64,000 bases of DNA from Novosphingobium sp. Lineage in GTDB: Bacteria; Pseudomonadota; Alphaproteobacteria; Sphingomonadales; Sphingomonadaceae. The notes below the pieces were generated by a model. That model searched no databases, was not told where the DNA came from, and was given only the letters and a program-made list of their open reading frames with translations. The first letter of the stretch is position 1, and each line of letters opens with the position of its first letter. The position numbers and the translations under genes were made by a program. Of the stretch, positions 7,700-16,456 are shown one piece after another. The DNA lies in the NCBI GenBank assembly GCA_004211435.1, contig SECS01000003.1, positions 1 through 64,000 on the forward strand. Reading direction: 5' to 3'.

Positions 7700-9631
7700 A
7701 TGCTGCAGTTCTTCCGAAATTTCATCACGTCCAAGTACGGCGCGGTTTTCGCCCTGCTGTTCCTGGGGCTGATCGCCTTCGCTTTTGCCGCGGGAGACAT
7801 CGCCGGCTTTCGCAATACCGGCGGCGGTGGGGACAAGGTCGCCACGGTCGGCCGGCAGAAGCTCGCCGCCAGCGATCTCAATCAGGCGGTGAGCAACGCG
7901 CTCGAAAACATGCGCCAGCAGAACCCGCGCCTGTCGATGAAGGGCTTCGTCGCCCAAGGCGGAATCGAACGCGTGCTCGACGACATGATCGATCGGACAG
8001 CGCTGTCGGTCTTCGGAAGCCGCCACGGCATCGTCGCGAGCGATCGCCTGGTGGATAGCGAGATCACCAAGATCCCCGCCTTCCGTGGCCTCGACGGCAA
8101 GTTCAGCGAAACCACCTTCCGCCAGCTCCTGGCCCAGCGCGGCATCAGCGAGAAGCTGGTCCGCGACGATCTGGCTCAGGGCCTGATCGCGCGCCAGATC
8201 CTGCAGCCCGCCTCGTTCGGCGCGATCGTCCCGCGCGAACTCGCAACGCGCTACACCGCGCTGCTCCAGGAAACGCGCAACGGCGCGATCGCCCTGCTGC
8301 CCGCGCCGCTGTTCGCGCCCAAGACTCCGCCGACGGATAAGGAACTGGCAGACTTCTACGCCAGCCACCGCAACCAGTTCATCCGCCCCGAGCGCCGCGT
8401 GATCCGCTATGCGACCTTCGGCGACGAAGCGCTCAAGAACCTGGCAGCGCCCAGCGACGCCGAGATCGCAGCGTTCTACAACAGCAACAAGGCACAGTAC
8501 GCGGCCACCGAGGCGCGCATCCTCACTCAGCTGGTCCTGCCGACAGAGGCCGCCGCGCGCGCCGTCGCGGCCGAAGTGGCCAAGGGCAAGACGCTCAAGG
8601 CCGCCGCTTCGGAAAAGGGCCTGTCGGCCGGCGAACTGCCGCCGACCAACAAGGCCGATCTCGCCCGCACGAGCAGCCCGGCAGTCGCCGACGCGGCCTT
8701 TACCGCCGCCGAAGGCTCGCTCGCAGCCCCCGCGCGCAGCACGATCGGCTGGCATCTGATCCACGTCGACCGCGTCGACGCACGGCCTGCCCGCACGCTC
8801 GACCAGGTGCGCGGCGAGATCGTCCCGCAGCTCGCAGCCGCCAAGCGCCGCGCCGCGCTGGGTGACCTGACCGCACGGCTCGAAGAGGAATTCGACAAGG
8901 GCGGCAACCTGGCCGATGCAGCCAAGGAGCTGGGCCTCACGATCCAGACCACGCCGGCGCTGACCGCCGACGGCAAGTCCTACGTCAATCCGAGCGAGGC
9001 CCTGCCGCCGGTGCTCGCACGCATCACCTCGGCCGCCTTTGCGATGGAGAAGGAAAACGAGCCGCAGGTGGCAGAGGCCGAGGCCAACAAGACCTTCGTC
9101 GTGTTCGACGTCAGCGACATCGCCGCGTCGGCCGCCGCGCCGCTGGCCGAGATCAAGACCGACGTCGCCACGGCCTTCCTGATCGAGCGCGGTTCGAGCG
9201 CGGCGAAGGCCGCTGCCGAAAAGCTGCTCGCCGAAACCAAGAAGGGCGTCCCGCTGGCCCAGGCGGTCGCCAATCTCAAGCTGGCGATCCCGCCGGTGCA
9301 GACGATCGCCATGAACCGCCAGCAGCTCACGCAGAACGGTCAGCGCCCGCCGCCGCCGCTCGTGCTGCTGTTCTCGATGGCCAAGGGCACGACCAAGCTG
9401 CTGCCGGCCGACGGCAACCGCGGCTGGTTCGTCGTCTCGCTCAAGGATATCGTCACGCCGCCGCCGGCCGCCAGCGCGACGCTGATCCCGGCGGCACAGC
9501 GCGAGCTGGGTCAGCTCGTCGGCAACGAATATGCCGAGAGCCTGCGCCGTGCGATCCGCGCCGAAGTGAAGGTCGAGCGCGACGAGGCTGCGATCAAGGC
9601 GCTGCGCAACCAGCTCAACGGCAGCAACTGA
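7700..9631 (+). CDS. ppiD: SurA/PpiD-family periplasmic peptidyl-prolyl isomerase
   Basis: A 643-residue protein with an uncleaved N-terminal anchor (FITSKYGAVFALLFLGLIAFAF), a SurA_N-like helical region (about 35-190), and a parvulin-type PPIC domain at about 215-370 containing GWHLIHVDRVDA. A second helical/rotamase-like part follows. PpiD helps fold outer-membrane and periplasmic proteins on the outer face of the inner membrane. I start at ATG 7700 because it begins the membrane anchor; a TTG six codons earlier is open. It lies 8 bases before trpE and probably shares its transcript. A hairpin (CGGAAG/CTTCCG) lies about 25 bases before the start. Confidence 0.9.
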   Translation: MLQFFRNFITSKYGAVFALLFLGLIAFAFAAGDIAGFRNTGGGGDKVATVGRQKLAASDLNQAVSNALENMRQQNPRLSMKGFVAQGGIERVLDDMIDRTALSVFGSRHGIVASDRLVDSEITKIPAFRGLDGKFSETTFRQLLAQRGISEKLVRDDLAQGLIARQILQPASFGAIVPRELATRYTALLQETRNGAIALLPAPLFAPKTPPTDKELADFYASHRNQFIRPERRVIRYATFGDEALKNLAAPSDAEIAAFYNSNKAQYAATEARILTQLVLPTEAAARAVAAEVAKGKTLKAAASEKGLSAGELPPTNKADLARTSSPAVADAAFTAAEGSLAAPARSTIGWHLIHVDRVDARPARTLDQVRGEIVPQLAAAKRRAALGDLTARLEEEFDKGGNLADAAKELGLTIQTTPALTADGKSYVNPSEALPPVLARITSAAFAMEKENEPQVAEAEANKTFVVFDVSDIAASAAAPLAEIKTDVATAFLIERGSSAAKAAAEKLLAETKKGVPLAQAVANLKLAIPPVQTIAMNRQQLTQNGQRPPPPLVLLFSMAKGTTKLLPADGNRGWFVVSLKDIVTPPPAASATLIPAAQRELGQLVGNEYAESLRRAIRAEVKVERDEAAIKALRNQLNGSN

Positions 9632-9639
9632 CGCCAGCC

Positions 9640-11163
9640 ATGTCTACCTCGTCTGGCCGTCTCGAGAACTGGAACACCGCCGCCACCGCGCTCGCCGAAG
9701 GCAAGCCCGCGCTCGTCTGGCGCCGGCTGATCGCCGATACCGAGACGCCGGTCGGCGCCGCGGTGAAGCTGATCGAGCCGGGCCGCGGTGACTTCCTGCT
9801 CGAATCGGTCGAGGGCGGCGCGGTGCGCGGGCGCTACAGCCTGCTTGGGCTCGATCCCGACCTCGTGTTCCGCGCGACCGGACATGCCTGCGAGATCAAC
9901 CGCCAATGGCAGAGTGATCGCGCAGCTTTCGCCCCGCTCGCCGGTGACGCACTGTCCGAACTGCGCGGCCTGGTCGAGACCTGCCGCATCGACGTTCCGG
10001 CCGCACTGCCGCCCGCGCTAGCCTGCCTCGTCGGCTATTTCGGCTACGAGACCATCGGCCTGGTCGAGAAGTTGCCGCGGGCGCCGCAGAGCGCGCTCGA
10101 GCTGCCGGACATGCTGTTCGTGCGGCCAACCCTGATCCTTGTGTTCGACCGCCTGAGCGACGCGCTGTTCTGCGTCGCGCCGGTCTGGCCGTCAGACGCC
10201 GCGCCCGAGCGCGCGCTGGACCAGGCGCAGGAGCGGATCGACGCTGCGCTGCATCGCCTGGCGAGCGCTGCCCCCGCAGCGATCACCGACGCGACCTTGC
10301 CCGAGCCTGCCCTGACGCCGACCCTGGCCGAAGGCGCCTATCGCTCGATGGTGCTGCGCGCGAAGGACTACATCGAGGCCGGCGACATCTTCCAGGTCGT
10401 GCTCGCGCAGCGCTTCACCACGCCGTTCACCCTGCCGCCGCTCGCGCTCTATCGCGCGCTGCGCCGGGTGAACCCCTCGCCGTTCCTTTACTTCCTCGAC
10501 CTGCCCGGCTTCGCCGCGGTCGGTTCGAGCCCCGAGATCCTCGTGCGCGTGCGCGACGGCGACGTGACGATCCGGCCGATCGCCGGCACCCGCCCGCGCG
10601 GCAAGACGCCCGAGGAGGATCGCGCCAACGAAGCCAGCCTGCTCGCCGATCCCAAGGAGCGCGCCGAGCACCTGATGCTGCTCGACCTCGGCCGCAACGA
10701 CGTCGGCCGCGTCGCCAGCGCCGGCAGCGTCAAGGTGACCGAGAGCTACACGATCGAGCGCTACAGCCACGTCATGCACATCGTCTCGAACGTCGAGGGC
10801 AAGCTCGACACGAGCAAGCACGATGCGATCGACGCGGTCTTCGCGGGCTTTCCCGCGGGCACGGTCAGCGGCGCGCCCAAGGTCCGCGCCTGCCAGGTCA
10901 TCGCCGAGCTCGAGCCCGAGACGCGCGGCGCCTATGCCGGTGGCGTCGGCTATTTCGCGCCCGACGGTTCGGTCGACAGTTGCATCGTTCTCCGCACGGG
11001 CATCGTCAAGGACGGGGTGCTCCACGTCCAGGCCGGCGCCGGCATCGTCGCGGATTCGGATCCCGAGTACGAACAGCGCGAGTGCGAGGCCAAGGCCGGC
11101 GCGCTGATCGCCGCCGCGCGCGAGGCAGTGCGCGTGGCCAGCGAGGCGGGGTTCGGGCAGTAG
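9640..11163 (+). CDS. trpE: Anthranilate synthase component I
   Basis: A 507-residue chorismate-binding enzyme. The N-terminal tryptophan-feedback motif LLES is present (FLLESVEGG). The catalytic domain includes GSSPEILVRV, PIAGTRPRG, LGRNDVGRVA, AGTVSGAPKVRA and AGAGIVADSDPEYE, all standard for TrpE. With TrpG it makes anthranilate from chorismate and glutamine. No leader-peptide attenuator fits in the 8-base gap after ppiD, so control is probably by feedback or at the upstream promoter. The partner trpG is about 310 bases further on, separated by an opposite-strand antitoxin gene. Confidence 0.97.
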   Translation: MSTSSGRLENWNTAATALAEGKPALVWRRLIADTETPVGAAVKLIEPGRGDFLLESVEGGAVRGRYSLLGLDPDLVFRATGHACEINRQWQSDRAAFAPLAGDALSELRGLVETCRIDVPAALPPALACLVGYFGYETIGLVEKLPRAPQSALELPDMLFVRPTLILVFDRLSDALFCVAPVWPSDAAPERALDQAQERIDAALHRLASAAPAAITDATLPEPALTPTLAEGAYRSMVLRAKDYIEAGDIFQVVLAQRFTTPFTLPPLALYRALRRVNPSPFLYFLDLPGFAAVGSSPEILVRVRDGDVTIRPIAGTRPRGKTPEEDRANEASLLADPKERAEHLMLLDLGRNDVGRVASAGSVKVTESYTIERYSHVMHIVSNVEGKLDTSKHDAIDAVFAGFPAGTVSGAPKVRACQVIAELEPETRGAYAGGVGYFAPDGSVDSCIVLRTGIVKDGVLHVQAGAGIVADSDPEYEQRECEAKAGALIAAAREAVRVASEAGFGQ

Positions 11164-11165
11164 GC

Positions 11166-11384
11166 CTAACCTGCGTCGGCACGTCCTTCGCTCGACCACC
11201 GTTCTTTCAAGGTCTCGATCGCCTTGACCCGCGTCTCGCGCGCGGCCTTGGTTTCGACCGGCGCGATCACAGCGACCTTGCGGCCGTGCGACGTGATCTC
11301 GACCCGCTCGCCGTGCTCGACCGCGCGCAGCAGCTTGGAGAAGGAGCGGTTCGCTTCGGTAGCGGTCACGGTCCTGGTCTTCAT
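11166..11384 (-). CDS. Phd/YefM-family antitoxin, orphan
   Basis: A 72-residue protein beginning MKTRTVTATEANRSFSKLLRAV and continuing with a GERVEITSHGRKVAVIAP strand block, which is the N-terminal dimer/DNA-binding fold of Phd/YefM antitoxins. The C-terminal tail (EDLKERW-like helix, Arg/Glu-rich) would be the toxin-binding part. I start at the ATG 11382-11384, not the frame-open TTG/GTG codons 12 residues earlier. No PIN, Doc or RelE toxin is adjacent on either side. The gene sits opposite to the trp genes, its stop 2 bases beyond the trpE stop. Confidence 0.8.
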   Translation of the reverse strand: MKTRTVTATEANRSFSKLLRAVEHGERVEITSHGRKVAVIAPVETKAARETRVKAIETLKERWSSEGRADAG

Positions 11385-11476
11385 TGGCAACAGTCTATCG
11401 CAATCCCCACATTTGCCCAATCGAGTATTTCAGCGAGGCAGTTCCCCTCGCCCGTCCAACTCGCTAAGGCCCGCGC

Positions 11477-12061
11477 ATGATCCTCGTCATCGACAACTAC
11501 GACAGCTTCACCTGGAACCTGGTCCATTACCTGATGGAACTGGGCGCGCAGGTCGACGTCGTGCGCAACGATGCGCTGTCCGCCGGCCAGGCGATCTCGA
11601 GCGGCGCCGCAGGCTTCCTCATCTCACCGGGTCCCTGCACGCCGAACGAAGCCGGGATCAGCCTCGATCTCGTCCAGGCCGCGGCCGACGCCGGCAAGCC
11701 GCTGCTCGGCGTGTGCCTCGGTCACCAGTCGATCGGCCAGGCCTTCGGTGGCAAGGTCGTGCGCGGCGGGCTGATGCACGGCAAGACGTCGCAGGTCAGC
11801 CATGACGGCACGGGCCTCTTTGCCGGCCTGCCCTCGCCCTTTACCGCGACACGCTATCACTCGCTGGTCGTCGAGGACATTCCCGCCGACCTCGTGGTCA
11901 ATGCCCGCTCGGACGACGGCCACGTCATGGGCTTCCGCCACGCGCGCCTGCCGATCCACGGCGTCCAGTTCCACCCCGAATCCATCGCCACCGAACACGG
12001 CCACGCGATGCTCGCCAACTTCCTCGCGCTCTGCGGGATCGACGCGCGCCTCCCCGCATGA
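11477..12061 (+). CDS. trpG: Anthranilate synthase component II (glutamine amidotransferase)
   Basis: A 194-residue class I amidotransferase with triad C80 (GVCLGHQ), H166 and E168 (VQFHPES) and the N-terminal [13 protein letters not shown]. It releases ammonia from glutamine for TrpE and may also serve aminodeoxychorismate synthase. Its stop overlaps the trpD start by 4 bases (ATGA), implying translational coupling. The 92 bases between the antitoxin start and trpG could contain a new promoter for trpGDC. Confidence 0.97.
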   Translation: MILVIDNYDSFTWNLVHYLMELGAQVDVVRNDALSAGQAISSGAAGFLISPGPCTPNEAGISLDLVQAAADAGKPLLGVCLGHQSIGQAFGGKVVRGGLMHGKTSQVSHDGTGLFAGLPSPFTATRYHSLVVEDIPADLVVNARSDDGHVMGFRHARLPIHGVQFHPESIATEHGHAMLANFLALCGIDARLPA

Positions 12062-13050
12062 CCCGGCTGCCCGACGTCATCGCGCCGCTCGCCGAGGACG
12101 AGGCGGAAGCCGCCTTCGCCGCCATGCTCGACGGCAAGGTGGCCGACGAGGACATCGCCCGTTTCCTCGTCGCGCTGTCCGACCGCGGCGAGACCGCCAG
12201 CGAGATCGCCGGCGCGGCCCGTGCCATGCGCGCGCGGGTGATCCCGATCGCGGCCCCCGCAAATGCCATCGACGTCTGCGGCACGGGCGGCGACGGCCAC
12301 CACACGCTGAACGTCTCGACCGCGGTCGCGCTGGTCGTCGCCGCCTGCGGCGTGCCCGTGGCGAAACACGGCAACCGCGCCGCCTCGTCGAAGGCGGGCG
12401 CCGCCGACACGCTCGAAGCGCTCGGCCTCGATCTCGACCGTGCGGCCGAGACCGCCGAGGCGACCCTGGCCGACTTCGGCATTTGCTTCCTCTTCGCCGC
12501 CAAGCATCACCCGACTTCGGCGCGGATCATGCCGATCCGCAAGGCGCTCGGCCGGCGCACGATCTTCAATCTTATGGGGCCTCTGGCCAATCCCGCCGGG
12601 GTCTCGCGCCAACTCGTCGGCATCGCGCGCCCGGCCTATGTGCCGATCTACGCCGAGGCGCTGGCTCGGCTCGGCACCGACCGCAGCTTCGTGATCTCGG
12701 GCGACGAGGGCCTCGACGAACTCAGCCTCGCCGGCGGCAACGAGATCGCCGCGGTCGGCTCGACCGGTTTCGTCATGCAGCGCGTGACCGCCGCTGATGC
12801 CGGCCTGCCCGCCGCGCCCGTCGAGGCGATCCGCGGCGGCGATCCGCAATACAACGCCGAGGCGTTGCGCCGCCTGCTCATGGGCGAAGAAGGCCCCTAC
12901 CGCGACGCGGTCCTGCTCAACGCCGCAGGCGCGCTGATCGTCGCCGGCGAGGTCGAGGGCTGGCGCGAGGGCGTGGAGGAAGCCGCCGAGGCCATCGACA
13001 AGGGTCTCGCCAAATCGCTGCTCGACTGCTGGATCGCGACGACGAAATGA
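12058..13050 (+). CDS. trpD: Anthranilate phosphoribosyltransferase
   Basis: A 330-residue enzyme with the phosphoribosyl-pyrophosphate-binding motif [15 protein letters not shown], the [15 protein letters not shown] block and [11 protein letters not shown]. It couples anthranilate to PRPP, the second step of tryptophan synthesis. It overlaps trpG upstream and trpC downstream by 4 bases each. Confidence 0.98.
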   Translation: MTRLPDVIAPLAEDEAEAAFAAMLDGKVADEDIARFLVALSDRGETASEIAGAARAMRARVIPIAAPANAIDVCGTGGDGHHTLNVSTAVALVVAACGVPVAKHGNRAASSKAGAADTLEALGLDLDRAAETAEATLADFGICFLFAAKHHPTSARIMPIRKALGRRTIFNLMGPLANPAGVSRQLVGIARPAYVPIYAEALARLGTDRSFVISGDEGLDELSLAGGNEIAAVGSTGFVMQRVTAADAGLPAAPVEAIRGGDPQYNAEALRRLLMGEEGPYRDAVLLNAAGALIVAGEVEGWREGVEEAAEAIDKGLAKSLLDCWIATTK

Positions 13051-13835
13051 CCGACAAACTCACCGAAATCTGCGACACCAAGCGCGGCGAAGTCGCGGCG
13101 CGCAAAGCTCTGGCCTCGCTCGCCGATCTCGATGCGCGCGCAGCCTCGCAGTCCGCGCCGCGCGGTTTCCGCGCCGCGCTCGAAACCAAGGCCGCGAACG
13201 GCTTCGCGCTGATCGCCGAAATCAAGAAAGCTTCACCCTCCAAGGGATTGATCCGCGAAGACTTCCAACCCGCAGATCATGCCCGCGCCTATCAGACCGG
13301 TGGCGCCGCCTGCCTCTCGGTCCTGACCGACGCGCCCTATTTCCAGGGTCACGAAGACTATCTGATCGCCGCCCGGAATGCCTGCGATCTGCCGGTATTG
13401 CGCAAGGATTTCATGGTCGATCCCTGGCAGGTCGCCGAAGCCCGATCGATCGGCGCCGACGCGATCCTGATCATCGTCGCAGCGCTGAGCGATGCGCAGA
13501 TGACCGAAATCGAAGCGGCCGCGCTCGAACGCGGCATGGATGTTCTCGTTGAAGTTCACAACGAAGATGAAGTTGCGCGCGCTACTTCGTTGAAATCCCG
13601 TCTGATCGGCGTCAACAACCGCGATCTCAAGCGCTTCGTCACCGACATCGGCACGACCGAACGCCTCGCCCCGCTGATGCCCGAAGGCACCCTGCTCGTG
13701 AGCGAAAGCGGCATCAACAGCCACGCCGACCTTCTCCGCCTCGCCCCCTGCGGCGCGCGGACCTTTCTCGTCGGCGAGAGCCTGATGCGCCAGGCCGATG
13801 TCGCCGCGGCGACGCGAGCCTTGCTTGAGGGTTGA
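13047..13835 (+). CDS. trpC: Indole-3-glycerol phosphate synthase
   Basis: A 262-residue TIM barrel with the signatures [28 protein letters not shown] and LVSESGI. It closes the indole ring of CdRP, the fourth step of tryptophan synthesis. It is not fused to TrpF, as in most alphaproteobacteria; trpF, trpB and trpA are not in the window. It starts inside the last codons of trpD. moaC follows after 51 bases. Confidence 0.98.
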   Translation: MTDKLTEICDTKRGEVAARKALASLADLDARAASQSAPRGFRAALETKAANGFALIAEIKKASPSKGLIREDFQPADHARAYQTGGAACLSVLTDAPYFQGHEDYLIAARNACDLPVLRKDFMVDPWQVAEARSIGADAILIIVAALSDAQMTEIEAAALERGMDVLVEVHNEDEVARATSLKSRLIGVNNRDLKRFVTDIGTTERLAPLMPEGTLLVSESGINSHADLLRLAPCGARTFLVGESLMRQADVAAATRALLEG

Positions 13836-13886
13836 TGCGCATTTGTTCTTGCGCCGCGCACGGCACCTTGCTTCGCTGCGCGCACG

Positions 13887-14372
13887 ATGACCGATAGCAC
13901 CAAGCTCACCCATCTCGACGAACACGGCCATGCGCGCATGGTCGATGTCGGCGGCAAGGCAGAAACCCAGCGCGTGGCAGTGGCCTCGGGCCGGATTCGC
14001 ATGTCGTCCCGAGCGCTCGCAGCGATCCGCCAGGGCGAAGTGCCCAAGGGCGACGTCATCGCCGCGGCGCGTATTGCGGGGATCATGGCGGCGAAGAAGA
14101 CCGGCGAACTGATCCCGCTCTGTCACCCGCTGGCGCTCGATGCCGTGACGCTCGACTTCGCTTTCGAGGATGACGGTGTCCGTGCCACGGCCACGGCCTC
14201 GCTGACGGCCAAGACCGGCGTGGAAATGGAAGCCCTGACAGCGACTTCGATCGCACTCCTCACGATCTACGACATGGCCAAGGCGATCGACAAGGGCATG
14301 ATCATCGACCAGGTTCGCCTGATCGAGAAGCGCGGCGGCAAGTCGGGCGACTGGCGGGCAGCCGACCTGTGA
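13887..14372 (+). CDS. moaC: Cyclic pyranopterin monophosphate synthase
   Basis: A 161-residue MoaC with [19 protein letters not shown] at the start, the active-site LIPLCHPL and the C-terminal [19 protein letters not shown] followed by KAIDKGM. It carries out the second part of the first step of molybdenum cofactor synthesis, converting the MoaA product to cPMP. Its stop overlaps the start of moeA (GTGA). Confidence 0.98.
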   Translation: MTDSTKLTHLDEHGHARMVDVGGKAETQRVAVASGRIRMSSRALAAIRQGEVPKGDVIAAARIAGIMAAKKTGELIPLCHPLALDAVTLDFAFEDDGVRATATASLTAKTGVEMEALTATSIALLTIYDMAKAIDKGMIIDQVRLIEKRGGKSGDWRAADL

Positions 14373-15574
14373 AGCCACCGCCGCTGCCGCTCGAGGAAGC
14401 CCAGGCGCGCCTGCTCGCGCTGGCGACGCCGTTGCCGATCGAGCGCGTCGACGTCGACAGTGCGTTGGGCCGCTATCTCGCCGAACCCGTCGGCGCCCGG
14501 CGTACCCATCCGGCAACCGATCTCTCGGCGATGGACGGCTACGCCGTAGCTACCGGCGACATGGCCGGCCCCTGGCAGGTGATCGGCGAAAGCGCCGCGG
14601 GCCATCCGTTCGCGGGCGAAGTCCGCCGCGGCGGCGCCGCGCGCATCTCGACCGGCGCGGTGATGCCCGCCGGCGCGAGCGCGGTGATCCTCCAGGAGGA
14701 CATTGCGCGCGAAGGCGACCGCATCACCTTGACCGGTGAAGCACCCATCCCGGCGGACAAGCACATCCGCCGCAGCGGGCTCGATTTCGCGCTCGGCACA
14801 GAGGTACTGACCGCGGGCCTGCATATCGGCCCGGCCCAGGCGGCGCTCGCGATTTCCGCTGGGCATAGCCATGTCGCCGTGCGCCGTCGGCCGCGCATCG
14901 TCGTGCTCGACAGCGGCGACGAGCTCGCGGTCGATCTCGAAAGCTGCGCGCCGCACCAGGTTCCGGCCAGCAACGGCGTCATGCTATCGGCGATGGCGCG
15001 CGCGCTGTCATGCGACGTCGAGCGTGTGGGCCCAGTACCCGATTCGATGGAGGCCATGGCCGAAGCGCTCGACCGCGCGGCCGAGGCCGACGTCGTCGTC
15101 ACCAGCGGCGGCGCTTCGGTCGGCGATCACGACCTCGTTCGCCCGGCTCTGCTCGCCTGGGGTGCCGAACTCGAATTCTGGCGCGTCGCGATCAAGCCGG
15201 GCAAGCCGATCCTCGTCGCTACCCGGGGCAAGCAGATCATCCTCGGCCTACCCGGCAATCCGGTGTCGAGCCACGTCACCGCCTATCTGTTCCTGCTACC
15301 GCTGCTGCGCGCGCTGCTCGGCGCTGCCCAGCCGTTGCCGCGGCGGATTCGCTCCCGTTTGGCAGCCCCCATGCGGGCCGGCGGAGCGCGGCGCGAATTC
15401 CTGCGCGCGGTGTGGGATGGCGAAAGCGTGACACCGCAGGCGATCCAGGACAGCGGTGCGATAGCCCCGCTCGCCGCCAGCAACGTACTGATCGACCGCG
15501 CCGCTCATGAACCCGCAGGAGAGACTGGCGACACGGTCACGGCCTACTTGCTGGAGAATGGCGGAATTGCTTGA
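14369..15574 (+). CDS. moeA: Molybdopterin molybdenumtransferase
   Basis: A 401-residue MoeA with [10 protein letters not shown] near the N-terminus, [13 protein letters not shown], the MoCF-domain motif [11 protein letters not shown] and the nucleotide-binding GLPGNPVSS. It inserts molybdate into adenylylated molybdopterin. The start is a GTG at 14369 overlapping the moaC stop. The lexA promoter begins in its last codons. Confidence 0.97.
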   Translation: MKPPPLPLEEAQARLLALATPLPIERVDVDSALGRYLAEPVGARRTHPATDLSAMDGYAVATGDMAGPWQVIGESAAGHPFAGEVRRGGAARISTGAVMPAGASAVILQEDIAREGDRITLTGEAPIPADKHIRRSGLDFALGTEVLTAGLHIGPAQAALAISAGHSHVAVRRRPRIVVLDSGDELAVDLESCAPHQVPASNGVMLSAMARALSCDVERVGPVPDSMEAMAEALDRAAEADVVVTSGGASVGDHDLVRPALLAWGAELEFWRVAIKPGKPILVATRGKQIILGLPGNPVSSHVTAYLFLLPLLRALLGAAQPLPRRIRSRLAAPMRAGGARREFLRAVWDGESVTPQAIQDSGAIAPLAASNVLIDRAAHEPAGETGDTVTAYLLENGGIA

Positions 15575-15598
15575 CGGCACTCGAATCGTTTCTTAATT
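15571..15598 (+). promoter_or_regulatory. Candidate sigma-70 promoter of lexA
   Basis: TTGACG (15571-15576) and TTAATT (15593-15598) are separated by 16 bases. The -35 box lies over the moeA stop codon. The SOS box starts at the very next base, so bound LexA would block initiation. Confidence 0.6.
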
Positions 15599-15613
15599 GT
15601 TCCGCATTCGTTC
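15599..15613 (+). promoter_or_regulatory. SOS box (LexA operator), alphaproteobacterial type
   Basis: GTTC-CGCATTC-GTTC is an exact match to the direct-repeat operator GTTC-N7-GTTC known for LexA of alphaproteobacteria. It lies 43 bases before the lexA start, immediately after the -10 box, and indicates autorepression. Confidence 0.88.
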
Positions 15614-15655
15614 ACTGAACTTCCGCCTATTTGAGCTTCAAGGGGAGACTGCAGG

Positions 15656-16357
15656 ATGCTGACGCGCAAGCAGCACGAGTTGATCCGCTTCATCCAGACC
15701 CGCCTCGAAGAGAGCGGCGTTTCCCCCTCGTTCGAGGAAATGAAGGAAGCGCTCGATCTCAAGTCGAAGTCGGGCGTGCACCGGCTGATCTCGGCGCTCG
15801 AGGAGCGCGGCTTCATCCGCCGCCTGCCCAACCGTGCCCGCGCGCTCGAAGTGCTCAAGCAGCCCGAGGACGTGACGACCGCCAAGACCACGACCCGCGC
15901 CGCAGCCAACAGCAACTCCGCGCTGACCGCACTCAAGCCCGCGGCCCCGGCGCCGCGGCCCGAGCCGGCGAACGACGTCATCGAGATCCCGCTCCACGGC
16001 CGCATCGCTGCGGGCGTGCCGATCGAGGCGATCGAAGGCCAGTCGATGCTTCCCGTTCCTGCCGCGCTGCTCGGCCCCGGCGAGCACTATGCGCTCGAGG
16101 TCTCGGGCGACTCGATGATCGAGGCAGGCATTCTCGACGGCGACTTCGCGCTGATCCGCCGCACCAATTCCGCGCGCGACGGCGAGATCGTGGTGGCGCT
16201 GATCCACGGCGAGGAAGCGACGCTCAAGTACCTTCATCATGAGAAGGGCCTGGTCCGTCTCGATCCGGCGAACTCGGCCTACGAGCCGCAGATCTATCGC
16301 GATGGCGAAGTCGAGGTTCAGGGCAAGCTGGCGGGACTGCTACGGCGGTATCACTGA
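15656..16357 (+). CDS. lexA: LexA repressor
   Basis: A 233-residue protein with an N-terminal winged helix ([20 protein letters not shown]) and an Ala/Pro/Thr-rich linker at about residues 72-105. The C-terminal S24 self-cleavage domain has the scissile A119-G120, catalytic S153 in SGDSMIEAG and K191 in EATLKY. It represses DNA-damage genes and is cleaved when RecA is activated. The operator upstream shows autoregulation. AGGGGAGAC precedes the ATG. Confidence 0.97.
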   Translation: MLTRKQHELIRFIQTRLEESGVSPSFEEMKEALDLKSKSGVHRLISALEERGFIRRLPNRARALEVLKQPEDVTTAKTTTRAAANSNSALTALKPAAPAPRPEPANDVIEIPLHGRIAAGVPIEAIEGQSMLPVPAALLGPGEHYALEVSGDSMIEAGILDGDFALIRRTNSARDGEIVVALIHGEEATLKYLHHEKGLVRLDPANSAYEPQIYRDGEVEVQGKLAGLLRRYH

Positions 16358-16456
16358 TGGGGAACGGCGGCCTGCCGCCGCCTCATCGATAATTCTCGAA
16401 GCACCCTTCTCCAGGCACTCTATCCGATCGTCACCCGTGCGAAGGCAGGGGGCCAT

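Noticed and set aside
9632..9639. Possible trp attenuator between ppiD and trpE
   Set aside because: The gap is only 8 bases, so no leader peptide or terminator/antiterminator can fit.
16358..16456. GC hairpin just after lexA (CGGCGG/CCGCCG) as a terminator
   Set aside because: Short stem with no T-tract; not distinguishable from chance in this GC-rich sequence.
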